Of a stretch of DNA of 64,000 nt, positions 8,594 to 17,019 are shown in pieces. This stretch comes from Psychrobacter sanguinis (lineage in GTDB: Bacteria > Pseudomonadota > Gammaproteobacteria > Pseudomonadales > Moraxellaceae). Under the pieces are notes generated by a model that was not told the DNA's origin, ran no database searches, and worked only from the letters and a program-made list of their open reading frames with translations. The stretch is from the NCBI RefSeq assembly GCF_020736705.1, contig NZ_CP085990.1, forward strand, positions 558,001 through 622,000, read 5' to 3'. The translations under genes were made by a program, and so were the position numbers. The number at the start of each line of letters is the position of its first letter. The stretch's first letter is position 1.

Positions 8594-8890
8594 TTAAACA
8601 ATAGGCGGTGGGTTTGGTTTACCGTTATCACCATCCCAATTTTCCTGAGCCTTTTTATCTAAGTCTTCAGGTGTTTTATGTTCCCACTTACCATTTTCTT
8701 TCCAGGTAGCGTCGCCCCAATCGTTGTCTTTTTCATCATCCCATTTTTTGTAAGTACTGCTAGGATCAATGCCTCGACGCTTCATGTCTGCAACTTGCTC
8801 TTCCAATGTATGATACTGATCCGCATCATGCATCGTATCTTCTAACTGGTTAATCTCTTGTTTTAACTTATGATCATTATTATTAGTCAT
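8594..8890 (-). CDS. Small acidic hypothetical protein
   Basis: 98 residues, highly charged and rich in D, E, K, N and W, with no cysteine, signal peptide or membrane segment. The first half is predicted helical (KQEINQLEDTMHDADQYHTLEEQ); the second has several tryptophans (KKWDDEKDNDWGD, WKENGKWEHK) and ends in a proline-rich PNPPPIV tail. ATG at 8890 has AGGA 7 nt upstream, so translation is well supported. The end of a TnpB element lies only about 60 bp upstream, within or next to its promoter. The shared terminator at 8530-8560 closes it. I do not recognise the family. Confidence 0.75.
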   Translation of the reverse strand: MTNNNDHKLKQEINQLEDTMHDADQYHTLEEQVADMKRRGIDPSSTYKKWDDEKDNDWGDATWKENGKWEHKTPEDLDKKAQENWDGDNGKPNPPPIV

Positions 8891-8949
8891 ATTATTATCC
8901 TTAGACCTGTTAGGTCACTGTATTTTAAAGCATACTGAAGTTAGAATTA

Positions 8950-9073
8950 TTGACATACTCCCACCACCAAACCTAACGGTTATGGTGGGGGAATCTTTGC
9001 GACCCATAACAACCTAAGTTGTTACCTTTCGCCATGCCACCTACGCTGATAGGTATAGGCATGGAGGAACTCT
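8950..9073 (-). ncRNA. Predicted omega RNA (reRNA) scaffold of the TnpB element
   Basis: In this family the guide RNA comes from the right end just downstream of tnpB. Here the minus strand folds into a 7-bp hairpin TAACAAC-TTAG-GTTGTTA (about 9011-9028) and then the large terminal hairpin ending in GTATGTCAA at 8950. The guide would be the flanking bases just below 8950, which are upstream sequence of the 98-residue gene. Boundaries are inferred by family analogy. Confidence 0.5.
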
Positions 9074-10201
9074 TTACACAGTAGCACGTCCTGCTACATC
9101 AGCTAACGCCTGAGAGCGTATATTGCTTGCTGCATTGGTATCACGGTCATGCTGTGTTTGACAGCTAGGGCACGTCCAATTTCTGACTGACAACGGCAGA
9201 GTATCTAATTTGTGATGACAATGCGAACAAATTTTACTACTAGCAAAGAACCGATTTACCTTTAGGATATTCTTACCATACCAATTCGCCTTGTAGGTAA
9301 GCAGGGTAACAAACTGCCCCCAACCCACGTCATTAATCGCTTTGGCAAGTTTACGGTTCTTTACCATGTTTTTCACACCTAAATCTTCTATCGCATAGCT
9401 TGTCGCTTGGTTTTCACAGATAAGGCTATGCGTGATTTTGTGATGTAAGTCTAATCGAGCGTTGCGTACTTTTTCATGAATACGAGCAACAGCTAATTTT
9501 TGTTTTTGATAGTTCTTACTGGTCTTTTGTTTACGAGCAAAGATTTTTTGCTGTATAGCAAGTCGTTTACTGGCTTTGGCTAAATGCTTTGGGTTATCAA
9601 ATTTGCTACCATCTGATAGATTGAGTAAGTGACTAATACCTAAGTCAATGCCAACCGTTAATCTAGGTTCAATGGTCGTAGGCGTTGGCAACATATCAGC
9701 ATTATCAACCAGTACGCTTGCATAGTATTTGCCTGTGGCGGTTTTACTAATAGTAACGGTTTTGATATTACCAACAAATTCACGGCTAAATACGGTTTTG
9801 ATGCCTTTTATTTTAGGTAGATTGATAATACCTTGCTCAAAGTTTACGGTGCAATGTTGAGGGCATTGATAACTACGCTGTGGGATTTTTTTAGATTTGA
9901 AACGTGGAAATTTGGCATGACCTTTGAAGAAGTTAGTAAAAGCGGTATAGACATTTAGTAAGGCATTTAGTAGTGATTGGCTATTGACCTCGTTTAGCCA
10001 TGCAAACTGAGCTTTCTTTTTCTTTTTTACTAAATGGCTTTGGATTTTGCTACGTGATAATGATTTGCCAAACATAGCATAGTAGCGTTTTTGCAATGCC
10101 AACGCCCAATTGAACACAAACCGACTACAGCCAAAATGCTTTTCGATTAGCACTCGCTGTTCGTAGTTTGGGTAAATTCTGTATTTATAGGCTTTAAGCA
10201 T
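9074..10201 (-). CDS. tnpB: RNA-guided endonuclease TnpB, catalytic residues intact
   Basis: 375 residues, normal for TnpB. The N-terminal helical and beta-barrel (WED-like) part covers about 1-180, followed by a split RuvC domain: D186 in VGIDLG, E272 in YAIEDLG, and D352/D354 in HDRDTNAASNI. The zinc ribbon is CSHC (325-328) and CPSC (344-347). All three acidic RuvC positions are present, so it is probably an active nuclease guided by RNA from its own element end. In IS200/IS605 biology such nucleases cut the emptied site and so preserve the element. ATG at 10201. There is no TnpA partner. It shares only general family resemblance with the second TnpB in this window. Confidence 0.93.
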   Translation of the reverse strand: MLKAYKYRIYPNYEQRVLIEKHFGCSRFVFNWALALQKRYYAMFGKSLSRSKIQSHLVKKKKKAQFAWLNEVNSQSLLNALLNVYTAFTNFFKGHAKFPRFKSKKIPQRSYQCPQHCTVNFEQGIINLPKIKGIKTVFSREFVGNIKTVTISKTATGKYYASVLVDNADMLPTPTTIEPRLTVGIDLGISHLLNLSDGSKFDNPKHLAKASKRLAIQQKIFARKQKTSKNYQKQKLAVARIHEKVRNARLDLHHKITHSLICENQATSYAIEDLGVKNMVKNRKLAKAINDVGWGQFVTLLTYKANWYGKNILKVNRFFASSKICSHCHHKLDTLPLSVRNWTCPSCQTQHDRDTNAASNIRSQALADVAGRATV

Positions 10202-10506
10202 AGTTTGTCAGTCAACTTGAATATAGGTATAACTTAGCATTATTTGCATTTAGCATCAATTATCAGCAATAAACCTAAATCCTTAGAATAGGTCGCCCGT
10301 GCTTACATCTCCACCTAAATAAAAGATTATAGGTGAAGAATTACGCACGATAAGTTAAATTCTACTGTAAGCCATGACGTTTCACAAACCAAACTCGTAT
10401 GCTTTATATTACCAACTCAAGCTTTTGGTAACTTAATGACTGTGATCTATCAGTAATAAGTAGACAATAACCCAGTAGCGACAACCTACCAGCAGCAAGG
10501 GGCTAT
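10202..10506. other. Spacer between tnpB and murI
   Basis: 305 bp without a gene. It holds the imperfect hairpin at 10298-10349 that may be the left end of the TnpB element; the remainder up to the murI stop is AT-rich and shows nothing I can name. Confidence 0.5.
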
Positions 10507-11565
10507 TTAAGCCGACTCACGATAAATCAACCGTTGTACTAAGCGCGTCACCTGTGCCAAGTCCGCTTTGGGGTCAGAAACAAAGAAAGACAGCTTACTC
10601 TTAATATTCTTAACTTGGCTGAAATCATTTGTCCCTTGCGTGGTATGACCAATATATAATTCGCTTACTGAGGGAATTTGAAATTCAGTGTCTATTAGTT
10701 CAATGGTTGTCGGTCTAGCATTTAGTGATTCAGTGCTTAGTGGTCCAGGATTTATTAACTTAGTGCTTAGTAATTCGGTGCTTAGCGACTCGCTATTTGA
10801 TAGTTCGGAGCTTAGAGATCCATTGAGCGCCAACGACTGAAATTGCTGAAGTAACGCCTTAACCCGTGCTGCAATAGCGGCGCCAGAATCTACCACTTTA
10901 ATGCCTAAATTCTCGCTCTCTACCTCAGCTAACACAAACTCTCTGAAAAAAGGATAGTGGGTACAGCCCAATACCAAATGGTCTACTCTTTGCTCAGCAA
11001 ATCTTTTTAATTGACACTTTAAGCGTTCTGGCGTTTCACTGTCTAAGGGCATTCCCGCTTCCACCCACGGTACAAGATTGGGATCAAACCACTTCATCAC
11101 ATTGACGTTAGCTGGCAAAGCATAATCGCTGATCACCGTATTTAACAGTTCACCATCTAAGGTGGCTTTGGTGGCCAAGACCGCCACATTTTTGCTGTTG
11201 CTGTTTAAAACGGCGGGCTTCAATGCCGGAACCAAGCCAACAATAGGAATATGCGGATGTTTCTGACGAGCATGCGGTAGTGCATGAGCCGACGCACTGT
11301 TGCAAGCGATAACGATAAGCTTACAGCCTGCAGCTACTAGCCAGTCGACCGCAATTAAGGACAAGACTTTGATTTCGGCACTTGACCTCGGCCCATACGG
11401 CACATTTAGGGTATCGGCGTAATAAAGATAATGTTCATTAGGCAGTTGCTGTTTAAGATGAAGATATACCGATAAGCCGCCCACACCCGAGTCAAAAATA
11501 CCAATGGGCGCTGAATAAGGCAGGAGTACAGAAGAAGACGAATTAATTGCGGTTTGGGTTGCCAT
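10507..11565 (-). CDS. murI: Glutamate racemase with a C-terminal repeat insertion
   Basis: 352 residues against a usual 260-290. MurI makes D-glutamate for peptidoglycan in the cytoplasm. The catalytic parts are complete: FDSGVGG (24-30), YADTLNVPYGPR, C88 in VIACNSASAHA, and C201/H203 in LGCTHYPF. After the helix ending at about residue 247 there is an insertion of about 50 residues rich in S, L, E and T. Residues 249-283 are seven pentapeptide units such as ESLST, ELLST and GPLST, encoded by a 15-bp DNA repeat. The enzyme then resumes with a typical end (FFVSDPKADL). The insertion lies behind both catalytic cysteines, so activity is expected. ATG at 11565 has AGCAGG upstream. Confidence 0.92.
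   Translation of the reverse strand: MATQTAINSSSSVLLPYSAPIGIFDSGVGGLSVYLHLKQQLPNEHYLYYADTLNVPYGPRSSAEIKVLSLIAVDWLVAAGCKLIVIACNSASAHALPHARQKHPHIPIVGLVPALKPAVLNSNSKNVAVLATKATLDGELLNTVISDYALPANVNVMKWFDPNLVPWVEAGMPLDSETPERLKCQLKRFAEQRVDHLVLGCTHYPFFREFVLAEVESENLGIKVVDSGAAIAARVKALLQQFQSLALNGSLSSELSNSESLSTELLSTKLINPGPLSTESLNARPTTIELIDTEFQIPSVSELYIGHTTQGTNDFSQVKNIKSKLSFFVSDPKADLAQVTRLVQRLIYRESA
10718..10822. repeat. Seven 15-bp tandem units inside murI
   Basis: Seven consecutive 15-bp units, exactly in phase: 10718, 10733, 10748, 10763, 10778, 10793 and 10808. The commonest form is GTGCTTAGTNNTCNN on the plus strand. Each unit codes five residues, so gain or loss of units keeps the murI frame. Confidence 0.85.
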
Positions 11566-11647
11566 GGCCTGCTTGCTACTGTTAATAGATCAAAGCCGGC
11601 ACAGTATTGAGTCTGTACCAGCTTAATAAACTGCTTATAAAAATAAA

Positions 11648-12265
11648 CTAATTGCTCACTGTTACTGAGTAGGCCTTGACACCACTGTGTAAGGTCAAAC
11701 TGGTTTTGCCATCATGCTCAGTGAGCTCACCAATTTTAGTCAAATGCATCAATACATTGCGTGAGACAAGACCTTTCATACCAAAACGAATCTCGATATA
11801 AGGTCGCTCTTCACCTTGATACTCACCCATTTCAAGCGGATGCTCATCATCTAAGTGCACCACATCACCCGTACTGGTGATAAATTCAATAAGCGACGTG
11901 CCCTGCTCTTTTTGCTCAATAACATTTACCTCAGTGATTAAAAAAGGCACATCTTCTACATTAATACGCAGCTTTTCGACAGGGGTTTTTAAATAATACT
12001 CAGACCCTTCTTGCCACAATATGGACGCAAACAAATCTACTAAAGATTGACGCGTAATTTTAGTGCCCTCATGCCACCATTCACCATTGGCTTTAATGAC
12101 TAGATCCATCTCGCCTTGACGCTCAGGCTGCCACTTTTCAAGAGGAGGAATCGAGCGACCACGACGGTCACTGGTCTCTTGTTTGATAAACTCAGACAAT
12201 GATTCTAAACTGCTAGCTGTCTGGGCAGGATTCTCGTTTGACTGTTGCTGGTTTGAGTGTGACAT
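11648..12265 (-). CDS. DUF1285 domain protein
   Basis: 205 residues from ATG at 12265. A longer frame starts at 12298, but AAGGA lies about 10 nt before 12265 and the extra residues look unlike a protein N-terminus. After a Q/S-rich start of about 35 residues comes the DUF1285 core: PPLEKWQPERQGEMDLVIKANGEWWHEGTKI, then ITRQSLVDLFASILW, YYLKTPVEKLRI and DVPFLI. DUF1285 proteins are conserved cytoplasmic proteins of unknown function with a beta-rich fold. It follows murI's upstream side on the same strand, with an 82-bp gap, and may share its transcript. Confidence 0.85.
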   Translation of the reverse strand: MSHSNQQQSNENPAQTASSLESLSEFIKQETSDRRGRSIPPLEKWQPERQGEMDLVIKANGEWWHEGTKITRQSLVDLFASILWQEGSEYYLKTPVEKLRINVEDVPFLITEVNVIEQKEQGTSLIEFITSTGDVVHLDDEHPLEMGEYQGEERPYIEIRFGMKGLVSRNVLMHLTKIGELTEHDGKTSLTLHSGVKAYSVTVSN

Positions 12266-12588
12266 TATAATTATATCCTTTATTATTCTTACTAACATTA
12301 TCTTAAAACAATAGGTATTGTTACTTTATCACGACTGAGTCACAAATCGTGTCGTCTTTATCCAACTTTTATTTTATAATGGGTAACTAACTGCAACCCT
12401 TTTTTTATATTTCCGCAGCTCAAGTCATGAAATCCTGCTTTCTATACTTAACTGTCGTTGCTTATTATGCGGTGGGGTATAGTGACGGGTATTCAAATTA
12501 ATGTTTGCTAGCGATTAAATTAATAGTGTCCACGCCTGCCGTTAATATGTGGTGTTGGTATGATTAAGCCAGCTATAAGGAGTTTAAA

Positions 12589-14256
12589 ATGCAAGATGAA
12601 CAAATAGAACGTGAGTCAATGGATTTTGATGTTGTCATCGTTGGGGGTGGTCCCTCTGGTCTTTCAGCAGCCATTCGTCTACGTCAACTCGCTCTGCAAG
12701 CTGGCCTAGATGAATTCATGGTCTGTGTGGTAGAAAAAGGCTCTGAGTTTGGCGCTCACATTTTATCAGGTGCGGTAATTGAACCCCGTGCTTTGAATGA
12801 ACTGATTCCAGATTGGAAAGAAAAAGGCGCGCCATTAAACGTACCGGTTAACGAAGATCGCATTTATTATTTAAATTCATCACAACGTTCAACTAAGGTA
12901 CCTGATGCTCTTGTGCCTGCCCCAATGCACAACCATGGTAATTACATTGTGTCATTAGGTAATGTAGTACGCTGGTTGGCAGAACAAGCAGAAGAGCTTG
13001 AAGTTATGATGTTCCCAGGCTTCCCAGCATCTGAAATTTTATATAATGACGATGGGTCAGTTCGTGGCGTATTAACCGGCGATATGGGTGTGGCATCTGA
13101 CGGCTCAAAAAAATCAGGCTATGAGCCAGGCTATGAGCTAAATGCCAAATACACTATCTTCGCTGAAGGCTGCCGTGGACATTTAGGCAAACGTCTTATC
13201 AGCCGTTTTGCGCTAGACAAAGACAGCGATCCACAACATTACGGTATCGGTATCAAAGAGCTGTGGGAAGTTGACCCAAGCAAGCACGAGCAAGGTGTGG
13301 TTATGCACGGTCTAGGTTGGCCATTAACCGAAACGGGTTCGACCGGTGGTTGGTGGTTATATCATGATGAAAATAACCAAGTGAGCTTTGGTTTGGTGAT
13401 CGACTTAGCTTACCACAACCCATACATGTCTCCTTTTGATGAGATGCAGCGTTTAAAAACCCATCCGGTAATCAGACAGGTATTAGAGGGTGGTAAGCGT
13501 TTGTCTTATGGCGCTCGTGCCTTAACCAAAGGGGGTCTAAACTCTTTACCTAAGTTAACTTTCCCAGGTGGTGTATTGGTTGGTGATGATGCAGGTTTCC
13601 TAAACCCTGCTAAGATCAAAGGCACGCACACTTCGATGAAGTCAGGTATGTTAGCTGCTGAAGCGGTATTTGAAGCGCTACAATCTGGCCGTCAACATGA
13701 TGAAGTTGAAAGCTATTGCCAGCGTTATAAAGAGTCTTGGTTATTTGAAGACAATCAGTCAGCGCGTAACTTCTCGCCAGTCATGCACCGTATGGGCCAA
13801 TTCATGGGCGGCGCTTTTACCTTTCTCGAGCACAACTTACTTAAAGGTAAAATGCCACTGACTGTTCGTGACACGACGCCTGACTATGATAGTCTAGATA
13901 AGGCCAGTACGTCTTATAAGCCTCATTATCCGAAGCCGGATGGTAAGTTAACTTTTGATAAGCTGTCTTCAGTGTTTATCTCTAATACCAACCATGCAGA
14001 AGATCAGCCTACTCACTTGAAGCTTACCGATCCTACAATACCGGTAACTGTGAACTTACCTATCTATGCCGAGCCTGCACAGCGTTATTGTCCAGCTGGC
14101 GTGTATGAGATTGTGAAGGATGCAGAAGGCGCTAAGTTTGTGATTAACGCACAAAACTGTGTTCATTGTAAGACCTGTGATATTAAAGACCCTGCACAGA
14201 ACATTACTTGGGTAACCCCAGAAGGCGGCGGCGGTCCTAACTATCCAAACATGTAG
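12589..14256 (+). CDS. Electron transfer flavoprotein-ubiquinone oxidoreductase
   Basis: 555 residues, the standard ETF-QO length. It passes electrons from ETF, reduced by fatty-acid and amino-acid dehydrogenases, to ubiquinone at the inner face of the membrane. The FAD-binding motif VVIVGGGPSGLSAA is at about residues 15-28, and GDDAGFLNP/KGTHTSMKSG in the middle is typical. The C-terminal 4Fe-4S cluster uses the cysteine in RYCPAG and three in CVHCKTC, with the usual end GGGGPNYP. ATG at 12589 has AAGGAG 7 nt upstream. It is transcribed alone, and a terminator follows. ETF subunit genes are not in the window. Confidence 0.96.
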   Translation: MQDEQIERESMDFDVVIVGGGPSGLSAAIRLRQLALQAGLDEFMVCVVEKGSEFGAHILSGAVIEPRALNELIPDWKEKGAPLNVPVNEDRIYYLNSSQRSTKVPDALVPAPMHNHGNYIVSLGNVVRWLAEQAEELEVMMFPGFPASEILYNDDGSVRGVLTGDMGVASDGSKKSGYEPGYELNAKYTIFAEGCRGHLGKRLISRFALDKDSDPQHYGIGIKELWEVDPSKHEQGVVMHGLGWPLTETGSTGGWWLYHDENNQVSFGLVIDLAYHNPYMSPFDEMQRLKTHPVIRQVLEGGKRLSYGARALTKGGLNSLPKLTFPGGVLVGDDAGFLNPAKIKGTHTSMKSGMLAAEAVFEALQSGRQHDEVESYCQRYKESWLFEDNQSARNFSPVMHRMGQFMGGAFTFLEHNLLKGKMPLTVRDTTPDYDSLDKASTSYKPHYPKPDGKLTFDKLSSVFISNTNHAEDQPTHLKLTDPTIPVTVNLPIYAEPAQRYCPAGVYEIVKDAEGAKFVINAQNCVHCKTCDIKDPAQNITWVTPEGGGGPNYPNM

Positions 14257-14322
14257 TCTAATACGCTCATGTTTTTAGGTATTGTTATGATTGATACCTT
14301 ATAAACAAGTTACCGCTTTATA

Positions 14323-14353
14323 AAAAAACCCCGTTCAATGAACGGGATTTTTT
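14323..14353. terminator. Intrinsic terminator between convergent genes
   Basis: CCCGTTCAATGAACGGG (14330-14346) is followed by a T-run and preceded by an A-run. It lies between the ETF-QO stop and the stop of the convergent symporter gene and can serve both. Confidence 0.88.
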
Positions 14354-14390
14354 GTGTATTTAAGTTGTTTTTTTAACTTATTGACGCTAA

Positions 14391-15905
14391 TTAGTCCTTC
14401 CACGCATCACGGTTTGCTTCATCTTTTAACTTCACAAACTGGTCAGGATCAAAAGTGATTTGATCAGGTGTTTTGCCCTCTTTAATCTGACGCTCATAAT
14501 CACGTAAGACGCGTAGCGCAACAGGTGACAACAGCACAATTGCGACCAAGTTAGTCAGTGCCATTAAGCCCATAGATAAGTCGGCGAAGTTCCAGATGGC
14601 AGGTAAGCTTGCCACTGAACCAATAAACACCATCGCCAGCACTAGAAAACGGAAAATCATAATGGCAGATTTGGCACTTTTCTCTCCAGAGATAAACTCT
14701 AAGTTTGACTCACCATAGCTGTAATTAGCAATGATAGAAGTAAACGCAAAGAAGAAAATAGCAACAGCAATAAAGTAAACCCCTGAGTCGCCCACATATT
14801 GTGATAACGCTAGCTGAGTCAATTTAATACCTTCTTGCTCAACATTAGGGTCGCTGGTCACACCTGATAAAATAATGATAGAAGCAGTGGCGCTACAAAT
14901 CACTAAAGTATCAATGAACACCCCTAACATTTGCATAAAGCCCTGTACAGCTGGATGATCTGGGTGGCTTTTTGCGGTGGCAGCAGCATTAGGTGCAGAA
15001 CCCATACCGGCCTCGTTAGAGAACAGGCCACGTTTGATACCATTAATCATTGCTTGAGCAATACCATAACCTAGCACACCCCCTGCCGCTTGCTCCAAAC
15101 CAAAGGCTGATTTCACAATTAAAGCAATCGCCGATGGGAACGCATTGAAATTCGTTACGATAATAAACAGGGCCAATAATATGTATAAAATGGCCATTAC
15201 TGGTACCACTTTACCTGCCACTCTTGCCACAGAACGTAAACCACCAAATACGATTGGCGCTACTAATACTACTAAGACGATTCCGGTCATCCACGTTGGG
15301 GCACCAAATGCCTCATGCGAAGCTTGAGCGATGGTATTGGCCTGAACCCCATTAAAGGCCAAACCAAAGGCTACTAATAAACAGAGCGAGAAAAATATCG
15401 CCATCCAACGCTTACCTAAGCCTTTTTCGATATAGTAGGCAGGTCCACCACGGTAAACGTTGTCTGTATGCGGTACTTTATAAGCCTGAGCCAAAGTTGA
15501 CTCAATAAAGCTGGTCGACATCCCTAGAATAGCGGTAATCCACATCCAGAATACGGCACCTGGGCCACCGATATAAATCGCGATAGCCACACCCGCTAAG
15601 TTACCAGTACCGACACGGGCAGCCAAAGATGTCATTAAGGCTTCAAAAGAGCTAATGCCCCCTTCTTTACGACCTTCACCTGAAATGCGTAGCAAACTCC
15701 ACATATGACCAAAATGGCGAAACTGGATAAAACGGGTGGCCACTGTAAAAAATATACCGGCACCAATGAGCACGAAAACCAGTAAACCAAACCATGGATT
15801 GTCCATGATTAGCCAGGAATCATTACCCCAGATAACTCCGTTCACCCAATTTACAACGGTATTAAAGCCTTCAGTGAAAGCATTCGGCTGTTCGAGCATA
15901 GTCAT
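14391..15905 (-). CDS. AGCS-family sodium:alanine/glycine symporter
   Basis: 504 residues with about ten to eleven hydrophobic segments, as expected for the alanine or glycine:cation symporter family (AlsT/DagA/CycA-like). It would import alanine or glycine with Na+. Family signatures: F-x-A-L-M-T-S-L-A-A-R-V-G-T-G-N-L-A-G-V-A near residue 70, GGPGAVFWMW, YRGGPAYYIEKGLG, and G-L-F-S-N-E-A-G-M-G-S-A-P-N-A-A-A near residue 300. The C-terminal tail (about 470-504) is charged and cytoplasmic. ATG at 15905 has AAGGAGAAT upstream on the minus strand. It stands alone between a shared terminator and a long spacer. Substrate is inferred from the family. Confidence 0.92.
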   Translation of the reverse strand: MTMLEQPNAFTEGFNTVVNWVNGVIWGNDSWLIMDNPWFGLLVFVLIGAGIFFTVATRFIQFRHFGHMWSLLRISGEGRKEGGISSFEALMTSLAARVGTGNLAGVAIAIYIGGPGAVFWMWITAILGMSTSFIESTLAQAYKVPHTDNVYRGGPAYYIEKGLGKRWMAIFFSLCLLVAFGLAFNGVQANTIAQASHEAFGAPTWMTGIVLVVLVAPIVFGGLRSVARVAGKVVPVMAILYILLALFIIVTNFNAFPSAIALIVKSAFGLEQAAGGVLGYGIAQAMINGIKRGLFSNEAGMGSAPNAAATAKSHPDHPAVQGFMQMLGVFIDTLVICSATASIIILSGVTSDPNVEQEGIKLTQLALSQYVGDSGVYFIAVAIFFFAFTSIIANYSYGESNLEFISGEKSAKSAIMIFRFLVLAMVFIGSVASLPAIWNFADLSMGLMALTNLVAIVLLSPVALRVLRDYERQIKEGKTPDQITFDPDQFVKLKDEANRDAWKD

Positions 15906-16755
15906 TCTCCTTTTATCAAAACCAGTGCCCTAAATAAATGCTAAGGCTTTTATCTATAAGCGTTTTATATATCGGTCAGCTATTTATTTTAGTATTTCTA
16001 GGGCGACTTAGAGGACGATTTAAAAGGCAATCGATACTCGATGTTTATCCCTCATGCCCTTATACCTCATACCCTAATTAATACCTATGGCTTTAACGGG
16101 TTTAACCTCAAATAAATACAACGACCAACAAGCAAGTGTTTGGTTTTGATAAACAAGTCAATTTAAATGGATAAGTAAAGGCCTATCATCAGTAACCGTA
16201 ATATTTAATCAATTGATGAGCCTAATAGCCTTATTTACTTAATTAGTGAGTTAATTCGTTAATTAGTTGGTTCGTTAGTACGAAAAGTACTACGTAAATC
16301 TTGTCATAAACCGAAAAAAATAAGCGGGTCATTCTAAAAAAATGTCGACTTTAGCACAACAGACAATAATAAAAAAAATAAATTGAAAAATTTATGTCAT
16401 TTTTAAGCAGTTTCTATTTATTTGACTGGTTTTATTTAACCGTCTTTTAACTTTTAACCACAGCAGCTATGGGTTGATGACGTTTTAATTTTCCCAATCG
16501 CTTTTTTTTCACAACCCATGCTTTTAAGACGCCTTCCTTTTTTAAAAATATTACTTTATTTTTTTAAAAATAGTTTATTGCCTAAACAGGTATACGGCTG
16601 TAAACTAAAATACCTATAAGTAACTATCTTGATACAAGATAAATTACTTTAGGAGGATTTATTACATAATCCTTACATTTATTTTAGGCTGCAGGAAGCA
16701 GTTCCCTTACTGAGGTTGCGCTATACACCTCTTATTGACAAAAGGAGTTTGTCTT
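15906..16755. other. 850-bp divergent regulatory spacer
   Basis: No convincing gene. It must carry promoters for the AGCS symporter (-) and the two-subunit symporter (+). It is strongly AT-rich with A- and T-runs around 16310-16570. Two inverted repeats are visible: ATGGGTTG/CAACCCAT (16469-16476 and 16512-16519) and the hairpin at 16619-16648. I saw no glycine riboswitch consensus. Confidence 0.6.
16619..16648 (+). promoter_or_regulatory. Hairpin in the symporter leader
   Basis: AGTAA-c-TATCTTG-ATA-CAAGATA-aa-TTACT gives 12 paired bases. There is no T-run behind it, so it is not a terminator. It lies about 110 bp before the small symporter subunit and could be an operator or an mRNA structure. 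Confidence 0.45.
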
Positions 16756-17016
16756 ATGAATTCTTCACAAGACTCATCAGGCTATTGGAAAGCCAATGTC
16801 CGTCTCATTCTTATCTGTCTCTTTATATGGGCTTTTTGTTCATACGGCTGTGGTATTTTATTCCGTCCTTTATTGGCAGGGATAAAATTTGGGGGCGCTG
16901 ATCTGGGATTCTGGTTTGCACAACAGGGCTCGATTATCACCTTTATTATTCTCATCTTCTTCTACGCTTGGCGTATGAATAAGCTGGATAAACAATACGG
17001 CTTAGATGAGGAGTAA
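16756..17016 (+). CDS. DUF4212 small membrane subunit of a sodium:solute symporter
   Basis: 86 residues from ATG at 16756. An in-frame TTG lies at 16735, but AAAGGAG at 16741-16747 is correctly placed for the ATG. Two membrane segments are clear: about residues 13-33 (VRLILICLFIWAFCSYGCGIL) and 48-67 (GSIITFIILIFFYAW). The pattern YWKANVRLI near the start and WRMNKLDKQY at the end match DUF4212 small subunits that are always found beside a large sodium:solute symporter protein. The next gene starts 3 bp after its stop, so the two are co-translated or coupled. Its exact role (assembly or activity of the large subunit) is not known. Confidence 0.88.
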   Translation: MNSSQDSSGYWKANVRLILICLFIWAFCSYGCGILFRPLLAGIKFGGADLGFWFAQQGSIITFIILIFFYAWRMNKLDKQYGLDEE

Positions 17017-17019
17017 GTT

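Larger units (their letters stand above)
8950..10350 (-). mobile_element. Lone TnpB element (IS200/IS605 superfamily, no TnpA)
   Basis: A tnpB gene lies between structured ends. The right end, read on the minus strand, has a strong hairpin (arms near 8958-8973 and 8978-8992) and finishes at GTATGTCAA (8950-8958). A candidate left-end hairpin is at 10298-10349 (CGTGC...CACCTA paired with TAGGTG...GCACG). No TnpA is present, so the element depends on a transposase in trans. The left boundary is approximate. Confidence 0.75.

Noticed and set aside
15906..16755. Glycine riboswitch before the AGCS symporter
   Set aside because: No tandem aptamer consensus could be seen on the transcribed strand.
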